Shown here: one piece after another, positions 14,613 to 19,486 of the stretch
How positions within the stretch are numbered: position 1 is the first letter of the stretch
Layout: every line of letters begins with the position of its first letter
NCBI GenBank assembly: GCA_040003315.1
Contig: JBDUCU010000050.1
Location: forward strand, 1-19,486
Length of the DNA: 19,486 bases
Direction of reading: 5' to 3'
Source: JACCZX01 sp040003315
Lineage (GTDB): Bacteria; Pseudomonadota; Gammaproteobacteria; Burkholderiales; Burkholderiaceae_F
Notes under the pieces: model-generated
What the model was told of the DNA's origin: nothing
Database searches by the model: none
Seen by the model: the letters and a program-made list of their open reading frames with translations, nothing else
Made by a program: the position numbers and the translations under genes

Positions 14613-15542
14613 ATGGAATTACTTCTGCAGCAGATCATCAACGGCTTGGTCCTCGGCAGCATGTATGCGTTGATCGCCCTCGGCTACACAATGGTCTACG
14701 GGATCCTGAATCTAATCAACTTTGCGCACGGCGATGTGCTGATGGTCGGCGCCTTGACCGCGCTGTCGACGATTCTGTTTCTGCAGCCGATGTTCGTCGA
14801 TGCACCCGGATGGTTGCTGCTGGCGGTTGGTGTGCTGGCCGCGATCCCGGTGTGCATCACGATTAGCCTGATCATCGAGCGCGTTGCTTACCGGCCGTTG
14901 CGCAACGCACCGCGCCTCGCGCCGTTGATCACTGCCATTGGCGTCTCGATTTTGCTGCAAACGTTCGCGATGATCGTATGGGGTCGCAACTTCCTCACTT
15001 TCCCATCGTTGCTCGATGACCGGCCCATCGAATTTTTCGGAGCAACGCTGACAACGACGCGCGCGCTCGTCATCGTCACCTCGGCAGTCATCATGACGGG
15101 CTTAATGCTGCTGGTGAATCGCACCAAGCTTGGCCGCGCGATGCGCGCCACCGCCGAGAACCCGCGCGTCGCAGGACTGATGGGCGTCAATCCCAACTAT
15201 GTGATCGCTCTTACGTTTGCCATCGGGGCCGCGCTCGCCGCAGTTGCCGGGGTTATGTGGGCGGCCACGTATTCCACCGCGCACTTTTTCATGGGATTCA
15301 CGCCTGGATTGAAAGCGTTCACCGCTGCTGTGCTGGGCGGCATCGGCAACATCCCGGGCGCGATGCTAGGTGGTCTGCTGCTCGGTTTGATCGAGGCGCT
15401 TGGCGCGGGCTATATCGGCGATCTGACCAACGGCGTTTTGGGCTCGCACTATCAGGACATCTTCGCGTTCCTCGTGCTGGTGGGTGTCCTGATCTTCCGG
15501 CCGTCAGGGCTGCTCGGCGAGCGTGTGGCCGATCGCGCTTAG
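14613..15542 (+). CDS. livH: Branched-chain amino acid ABC transporter permease LivH
   Basis: This 309-residue inner-membrane permease forms one half of the channel of the liv importer. It has about eight membrane segments. The usual start MELLLQQIINGLVLGSMYAL leads into IALGYTMVYGILNLINFAHG. Later come NRTKLGRAMRATAENPRVA (the coupling-loop region that contacts the ATPases) and KAFTAAVLGGIGNIPGAMLG. I chose the ATG at 14613 because it gives the standard family N-terminus and follows AGGGGAT; an ATG at 14583 would add ten polar residues. livM begins 11 bases after its stop. Confidence 0.95.
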   Translation: MELLLQQIINGLVLGSMYALIALGYTMVYGILNLINFAHGDVLMVGALTALSTILFLQPMFVDAPGWLLLAVGVLAAIPVCITISLIIERVAYRPLRNAPRLAPLITAIGVSILLQTFAMIVWGRNFLTFPSLLDDRPIEFFGATLTTTRALVIVTSAVIMTGLMLLVNRTKLGRAMRATAENPRVAGLMGVNPNYVIALTFAIGAALAAVAGVMWAATYSTAHFFMGFTPGLKAFTAAVLGGIGNIPGAMLGGLLLGLIEALGAGYIGDLTNGVLGSHYQDIFAFLVLVGVLIFRPSGLLGERVADRA

Positions 15543-15553
15543 GCACGCGCAGC

Positions 15554-16687
15554 ATGCGCTTTCTTCTTCCGCGTTTGAGCAGAGATCCCCGTGCTGCATG
15601 GATCGCCGCCTTATTTCTCGCCGCCACGCTAATGGCGCTACCTTGGGTTGCAGGTCACTTCGGTAACGCATGGATTCGAGTTCTTGCGTTCGCTTGTTTG
15701 TATGTGATGCTGGCGCTCGGCTTGAATATCGTCGTCGGCTTCGCCGGCTTGCTCGACCTCGGCTACATCGCGTTTTATGCGGTCGGCGCGTACATGTACG
15801 CGCTGCTGGCCTCGCCACATCTGACGCAACAGTTCGCGTGGATCGCGCAGATGTTTCCGGACGGTTTACACCTGTCAATCTGGCTCGTGGTGCCGTTTGG
15901 AGCTGCGATCGCGGCCTTTTTCGGCATCGTGCTTGGGGCACCCGTCTTGAAGCTGCGCGGTGATTACCTCGCGATCGTCACACTGGGGTTTGGCGAGATC
16001 ATCCGCATTTTCATCAACAACCTGAACTCCCCGCTCAACGTTACCAATGGCCCCCAGGGCATCACGCTGATTGATCCCATCACAATCGCCGGCATCACCT
16101 TTTCGAAAACCATAAATTTCTTCGGTTACGAGATTTCATCACTGGTGCTGTACTACTACCTGTTTCTCGCGCTGGCGATTATCACGGTCGTCATTTGCAT
16201 TCGCTTGCAGGATTCGCGGCTGGGACGCGCGTGGATGGCGATCCGGGAAGACGAGATCGCCGCGAAAGCGATGGGGATCAACGTGCGCAACGTCAAGCTG
16301 CTGGCATTCGCACTGGGCGCAACATTCGGCGGCGTCGCTGGCGCCATGTTCGCTTCCTTTCAAGGATTCGTGTCACCGGAATCCTTCGTGCTCAATGAAT
16401 CCATCATTGTTCTGGCGATGGTCGTGCTCGGTGGAATCGGCCACGTACCGGGAGTGATTGTGGGCGCCGTATTGTTGGCGGTTCTACCCGAACTCTTGCG
16501 ATATACGGTCGAGCCCGCTCAGATGTTCTTGTTCGGCACTGTGATTCTGCCGGCCGAGATTTTGCGGATGATGCTGTATGGCCTCGCGATGGTGCTGATC
16601 ATGCTGTATCGGCCAAGAGGCTTGTGGCCGGCCCCTGAGCATGGAGTCAATCCAGTCGTGCAGCTGCATTCGCGGCTTGTTGCCTGA
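15554..16687 (+). CDS. livM: Branched-chain amino acid ABC transporter permease LivM
   Basis: This 377-residue permease is the second channel half of the importer. Family landmarks are LALGLNIVVGFAGLLDLGYI near residues 55-74, FYAVGAYMYALL, APVLKLRGDYLAIVTLGFGE near 130-149, and NVTNGPQGI. RLGRAWMAIREDEIAAKAMG is the coupling loop, and VVLGGIGHVPGVIVGA follows. About ten hydrophobic segments are visible. The frame stays open upstream to 15257, inside livH, but those residues are arginine-rich shadow sequence; the ATG at 15554 gives a sensible start. Its ribosome binding site is weak, so coupling to livH translation is likely. Confidence 0.95.
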   Translation: MRFLLPRLSRDPRAAWIAALFLAATLMALPWVAGHFGNAWIRVLAFACLYVMLALGLNIVVGFAGLLDLGYIAFYAVGAYMYALLASPHLTQQFAWIAQMFPDGLHLSIWLVVPFGAAIAAFFGIVLGAPVLKLRGDYLAIVTLGFGEIIRIFINNLNSPLNVTNGPQGITLIDPITIAGITFSKTINFFGYEISSLVLYYYLFLALAIITVVICIRLQDSRLGRAWMAIREDEIAAKAMGINVRNVKLLAFALGATFGGVAGAMFASFQGFVSPESFVLNESIIVLAMVVLGGIGHVPGVIVGAVLLAVLPELLRYTVEPAQMFLFGTVILPAEILRMMLYGLAMVLIMLYRPRGLWPAPEHGVNPVVQLHSRLVA

Positions 16688-16699
16688 GCGTAGTTGCCA

Positions 16700-17494
16700 G
16701 TGGCCGACGTCGTTCTCAAAGTATCGGGCGTCAACAAACGCTTCGGTGGATTACAGGCGCTGTCGGATGTGGGTGTTCAAATCGCGCGCGGTGAGATCTA
16801 TGGGCTGATCGGGCCCAACGGGGCCGGCAAGACAACATTTTTCAACGTTGTCACTGGCTTGTACGCACCGGACTCCGGAAGCTTCGAGCTCGACGGCAAA
16901 CCCTACTCGCCGAGCGAGGTTCACAAGGTCGCGGCCGCAGGCATCGCCCGCACGTTTCAAAACATCCGGTTGTTTCCCGATATGACCGCGATGGAAAACG
17001 TGATGGTCGGCCGCCACGTTCGTACCAAGGCCACCGTTCTCGGTGCGATCCTGCGCACGGGCGCCACCGTCGCTGAGGAGCGCGCGATCAGGAAACGCTC
17101 GCTGGAGCTGCTCGAATACGTCGGCGTCGCTAAGTACGCCGATTATCAAGCGCGCACGCTCGCGTACGGAGATCAACGCCGCCTCGAAATCGCGCGCGCA
17201 CTTGCGACCGAGCCTAAGCTGCTCGCGCTCGATGAACCCGCGGCCGGCATGAATGCCACCGAAAAACTCGCGCTGCGCGCGTTGCTCGAAGCGATTTGCC
17301 GAGACGGCGTCACGATCCTGCTAATCGAGCACGACGTCAAACTCGTGATGGGGTTGTGCGATCAGGTCACCGTGCTCGACTACGGCAAAGTGATCGCTGT
17401 CGGCGCGCCAGGCGACGTGCAGCGTAGTCCGGCCGTCATCGAAGCGTATCTGGGTGCGGCTCATACGAACGTGGCCACCAAGGCGTCGGCATGA
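16700..17494 (+). CDS. livG: Branched-chain amino acid ABC transporter ATP-binding protein LivG
   Basis: This ABC ATPase of 264 residues powers the importer as one half of the cytosolic LivG/LivF pair. The Walker A motif GPNGAGKTT is at 38-46, the Q-loop in ARTFQNIRLF, the signature LAYGDQRRLEIARAL, Walker B LLALDEPAAGMN and the switch histidine in IEHDVKLVM. The long insertion between Q-loop and signature and the ending VIEAYLG are typical of LivG. The start is GTG at 16700 or TTG at 16694; I prefer GTG because it gives the usual N-terminus, but no strong ribosome binding site settles it. Its stop overlaps livF as ATGA. Confidence 0.94.
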   Translation: MADVVLKVSGVNKRFGGLQALSDVGVQIARGEIYGLIGPNGAGKTTFFNVVTGLYAPDSGSFELDGKPYSPSEVHKVAAAGIARTFQNIRLFPDMTAMENVMVGRHVRTKATVLGAILRTGATVAEERAIRKRSLELLEYVGVAKYADYQARTLAYGDQRRLEIARALATEPKLLALDEPAAGMNATEKLALRALLEAICRDGVTILLIEHDVKLVMGLCDQVTVLDYGKVIAVGAPGDVQRSPAVIEAYLGAAHTNVATKASA

Positions 17495-18210
17495 CCGGCA
17501 TCGTATTGAGCGTGCGCGGCCTCAAGGTTGCCTACGGCGGAATTCAAGCCGTCAAGGGCATCGACCTGGAAGTACGCGCAGGAGAGCTCGTGACGCTGAT
17601 CGGCGCCAACGGCGCCGGCAAGACGACGACGCTAAAAGCTATCACCGGCACACAAGCGTGGAGCGGTGAAGTCGACTACTTGGGCACATCTAACAGGGGG
17701 CAGGCGCCGTATCAGCTGCTGGCCAAAGGTTTGACGATGGTGCCAGAGGGCCGTGGTGTGTTCGCGCGCATGAGCGTCACTGAAAATCTGCAGATGGGCG
17801 CATTTGTGCGCAAGGATGTCGACGGCGTCAGGCGCGACATCGATCAAATGTTCACTGTCTTTCCGCGCCTGAAGGAACGCGCCAAGCAACTTGCGGGAAC
17901 ACTATCGGGCGGCGAGCAGCAAATGCTCGCGATGGCGCGTGCGTTGATGAGCGAGCCCAAACTGTTGCTGCTCGATGAGCCGTCGATGGGCCTTGCACCC
18001 ATCCTCGTCGAAAGGGTGTTCGAAGTGATCCGGTCGGTCGCCGAAAGGAAAGTGCCGATGCTGCTGGTCGAACAAAATGCACGGCTTGCGTTGCAAGTTG
18101 CGCACCGCGGATACGTGATGGAGTCCGGCTTGATCACCTTGTCGGGCGATGCGAAGTCTCTGCTGAACGATTCGAAGGTGCGTGAAGCGTACCTAGGGGA
18201 AGCGGCCTGA
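17491..18210 (+). CDS. livF: Branched-chain amino acid ABC transporter ATP-binding protein LivF
   Basis: This 239-residue ABC ATPase pairs with LivG. Walker A is GANGAGKTT at about 38-46, with VPEGRGVFARMSVTENL containing the LivF-specific Q-loop region. The signature is LSGGEQQMLAMARAL, Walker B LLLLDEPSMGLAP, and the switch region is LLVEQNARLAL, with Gln-Asn in place of the histidine as is normal for LivF. It overlaps livG by four bases and is the last gene of the operon. A GCCTGAA/TTCAGGC hairpin without a T-tract covers its stop codon. Confidence 0.96.
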   Translation: MTGIVLSVRGLKVAYGGIQAVKGIDLEVRAGELVTLIGANGAGKTTTLKAITGTQAWSGEVDYLGTSNRGQAPYQLLAKGLTMVPEGRGVFARMSVTENLQMGAFVRKDVDGVRRDIDQMFTVFPRLKERAKQLAGTLSGGEQQMLAMARALMSEPKLLLLDEPSMGLAPILVERVFEVIRSVAERKVPMLLVEQNARLALQVAHRGYVMESGLITLSGDAKSLLNDSKVREAYLGEAA

Positions 18211-18226
18211 AACATCCACTTCAGGC
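18205..18226. repeat. Inverted repeat spanning the stop codons of livF and the DUF1501 remnant
   Basis: GCCTGAA (18205-18211) and TTCAGGC (18220-18226) enclose an 8-base loop. The left arm contains the livF TGA and the right arm contains the TGA of the minus-strand remnant. No T-tract follows on either strand, so it is not a classic terminator. It may be a 3'-stabilising stem for the liv transcript or simply chance. Confidence 0.4.
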
Positions 18227-18434
18227 AAACAGCGACAGCGTCCTCGGAGAGAAATACTGCGGGTTGGGCAGCACATCTGCGACCTCAATATCTGAAAGCC
18301 CCATCCAGCGGGCGAAGGTCGCCGCCTACTGATCGACCGAGGTGGTTGGAATGAGCGCCCCTGCCCGGCATCGCTGCTGGTTCCCACGGCAACCACCGGA
18401 AAGCGTGCATAGATGGCGCGGCCGCATACGGCGA
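18221..18434 (-). pseudogene. 3' fragment of a DUF1501-family gene, frameshifted and with a premature stop
   Basis: Reading the minus strand from about 18434 gives AVCGRAIYARFPVVAVGTSS then DAGQGR. This is the DUF1501 segment GGAV-GG-IYGRFP followed by the D-GRGRW region. After a one-base loss near 18353, the frame moves to IPTTSVDQ, then TAG at 18326-18328 where the family has Tyr, then AATFARWMGLSDIEVADVLP and NPQYFSPRTLSLFA with a normal TGA. Family members end with the pattern IPTTS-DQYAATLARWFG ... FPNL--F--R-LGF. DUF1501 proteins are exported, alkaline-phosphatase-superfamily-like proteins of unclear function. Only about 70 C-terminal residues remain, and nothing upstream is recognisable. 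The fit on both sides of the lesions makes the call strong despite the short length. Confidence 0.75.
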
Positions 18435-18439
18435 CCGCG

Positions 18440-18668
18440 ACACGAACGAGGCGGTCATGATCCTCGAGGACCACGGGCCTGGAATGGTGGATCCGAAGCG
18501 AATGCTGCAGCCGTTCGAGAGAGGCGACGCCAGTCGCGGCCAGGGCGGTGCCGGCCTCGGCTTGGCGATTGTGGCGAGAATCGTCGAGCGGCACGCAGGA
18601 ACTTTGGACTCGTGTCCGGACCAGCCGGTGATGCGCGCGCGATCGTGCGGTTTGCGCTGTCGAGATAA
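18440..18668 (+). pseudogene. 3' fragment of a sensor histidine kinase (ATPase domain), frameshifted
   Basis: The plus strand reads NEAVMILEDHGPGMVDP, with the G1 ATP-binding box DHGPGM, then MLQPFERGD and GGAGLGLAIVARIVERHAGT with the G2 box GAGLGLAIV. These are the C-terminal half of a HATPase_c domain of an EnvZ/RstB-like kinase. After GTLD the frame is lost by what looks like a single-base deletion near 18609. The next frame continues LVSGPAGDARAIVRFALSR and a TAA, a normal kinase C-terminus. No phosphoacceptor histidine, N-box or membrane segments are found upstream, where the DUF1501 remnant lies instead. The partner response regulator is not in the window. It cannot make a working kinase. 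Confidence 0.78.
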
Positions 18669-18758
18669 CGATGCGCAACCGGTTGGACGCTGTGACGCTT
18701 GCGCGAAACCCGAATCGTGTGATCTTCCGACTCTGCTACCGTCGCTTTCACGCACCGT

Positions 18759-19100
18759 ATGGTCTTTCACACTCTGTCGGACGTCGAGGAATGGACGCTG
18801 GAACACGGCGGTCTTGACGCGCTCAACGAGGCTATCGCGCGCGGGGCTTTCGGCACCGATCCACAGTCGATTCGCACGGCGATTCGATATATCGAACGTG
18901 AAGAACTGAAGATTGCGGAAAAGCAAGAGCGTGAAACCCGCCGCCAGCGTGTCGTCGACGCCGCCGAAAAGTCCGCGCGCGCAGCTCATCGCAGTGCCCG
19001 CGAAGCTTTGATCAGCCGCTGGATAGCGATCGGGTCGGCGCTCGTCGCCGTGCTCGCCGCGATGATGACGTGGGTGCACTCGGGCCGGAGTCTTTTCTAG
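18759..19100 (+). CDS. Hypothetical protein with charged helix and C-terminal membrane segment (113 aa)
   Basis: I do not recognise this family. The N-terminal 50 residues (FHTLSDVEEWTLEHGGLDAL, then NEAIARGAFG and IRTAIRYIEREE) look like a small helical domain. Residues about 48-86 are strongly charged and alanine-rich (EKQERETRRQRVVDAAEKSA), fitting a coiled coil or long amphipathic helix. A single hydrophobic segment, IAIGSALVAVLAAMMTWV at about 88-105, would anchor the C-terminus in the inner membrane with a short tail. The ATG lacks an evident ribosome binding site, so the start may be leaderless or wrong. It lies between the pseudogene cluster and the Bax-inhibitor-like gene. Amino acid composition looks like a real protein; function unknown. 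Confidence 0.7.
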   Translation: MVFHTLSDVEEWTLEHGGLDALNEAIARGAFGTDPQSIRTAIRYIEREELKIAEKQERETRRQRVVDAAEKSARAAHRSAREALISRWIAIGSALVAVLAAMMTWVHSGRSLF

Positions 19101-19226
19101 ACGTCGCGAGGTAGATCACCCGCAAAACATCCCCAGCTGATCGCAGCCGGCAGCGGCCCTGCGGCGGAATACAATGCACTCGGTGACAAGTGTTTTTACC
19201 AACCCCTCAACCACGATGGGTAACTT

Positions 19227-19486
19227 ATGAATCAGATCGTGCAAACCCCCTCCGACTATCGCGGCACGGAAGCTCTGGTCGTCGAGCGCAATCGAGTTTT
19301 GCGCAACACCTACTGGCTTCTGGCGTTATCGATGATTCCGACCGTCCTGGGCGCGTGGATCGGCGTATCAACGGGCATCGCGAGCGCGATGTCGCCCGGC
19401 ATCAGCCTGATCGTCTTTCTGGCCGGTGCATTCGGATTCATGTTCGCGATCGACAAAACCAAGAACTCGGCCGCCGGCGTGCCGGT
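19227..19486 (+). CDS. Bax inhibitor-1/YccA-family membrane protein, 5' part
   Basis: The frame gives 86 complete codons before the window ends. It opens with a polar stretch, VQTPSDYRGTEALVVERNRV (residues 5-24), then LRNTYWLLALSMIPTVLGAW with the first membrane segment. The second hydrophobic stretch is SPGISLIVFLAGAFGFMFAI. The RN-VLRNTYWLLALSMIPTV-GA pattern is typical of betaproteobacterial YccA/YbhL-like members of the Bax inhibitor-1 family, seven-pass proteins linked to FtsH regulation and calcium or proton leak. The full protein should be about 230 residues. The start is the ATG after GGGTAACTT; an ATG at 19215 hits a stop after four codons. Confidence 0.87.
   Translation, partial: MNQIVQTPSDYRGTEALVVERNRVLRNTYWLLALSMIPTVLGAWIGVSTGIASAMSPGISLIVFLAGAFGFMFAIDKTKNSAAGVP

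Noticed and set aside
15257..15553. Upstream extension of the livM frame
   Set aside because: The extra residues lie inside livH and look like shadow sequence. The ATG at 15554 gives the standard permease length.
18285..19079. 264-codon minus-strand ORF covering the right-hand region
   Set aside because: It runs antisense to the histidine kinase remnant and the 113-residue protein, and its translation lacks protein-like order. Only the separate minus-strand frames at 18221-18434 show a real family match.
1..19486. CRISPR arrays, tRNA genes, insertion sequences or phage attachment sites
   Set aside because: I saw no regularly spaced repeats, no tRNA-like cloverleaf, no transposase-like protein and no flanking direct repeats. 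The decayed region at 18221-18668 has no recognisable mobile element ends.

Overview
This window looks like a chromosomal segment of a GC-rich betaproteobacterium, probably Burkholderiales. That placement is an inference from the overall base composition, the style of the 6S RNA, the small Trp-rich protein beside ilvD, the Bug-type receptor remnant and the liv transporter layout. There is no rRNA, tRNA, CRISPR array, phage or insertion sequence that I can recognise. Most of it is ordinary metabolic and housekeeping DNA, with two places where genes have decayed.

Layout. The left edge carries most of a 6S RNA gene (about 1-180, + strand), then a gene-free stretch, then a YihY/BrkB-family membrane protein on the minus strand (434-1324). 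A plus-strand run follows: a small membrane protein (1455), an EVE-domain protein (1761), a TauE/SafE permease (2249, coupled to the EVE gene by TGATG), a Crp/Fnr-type regulator (3119), and a GrpB-family protein (3912) preceded by a possible 14-codon leader ORF.

A minus-strand block from 9271 down to 4486 is lgt (prolipoprotein diacylglyceryl transferase), malonyl-CoA decarboxylase, a 78-residue internally deleted Bug/TctC receptor, a crotonase-family protein, and malonyl-CoA synthetase. Together the synthetase and decarboxylase would activate malonate to malonyl-CoA and decarboxylate it to acetyl-CoA. The receptor that could have captured the substrate in the periplasm has lost about three quarters of its length in frame. 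The crotonase appears to lack one of the two usual catalytic glutamates.

Divergent from lgt is ilvD (9335), which converges on a small Trp-rich membrane protein (11039-11281). Then come a periplasmic cytochrome c (11465) with a clear terminator, and a DadA-type D-amino-acid dehydrogenase on the minus strand. Divergent from dadA is a complete branched-chain-amino-acid-type ABC transporter: lipoprotein receptor, terminator, then livH, livM, livG and livF.

After livF lies a gene graveyard (about 18221-18668). It holds the 3' end of a DUF1501 gene on the minus strand, broken by one frameshift and one in-frame TAG. Directly against it is the 3' end of a sensor histidine kinase on the plus strand, broken by a one-base deletion. 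A small hypothetical protein with a charged helix and a C-terminal membrane segment (18759) and the start of a Bax-inhibitor-1/YccA-family gene (19227, running off the end) complete the window.

I found no convincing new multi-gene system. The observations most worth checking are the in-frame receptor deletion inside the malonate operon, the double pseudogene junction, the atypical crotonase and the short leader ORF before the GrpB gene.
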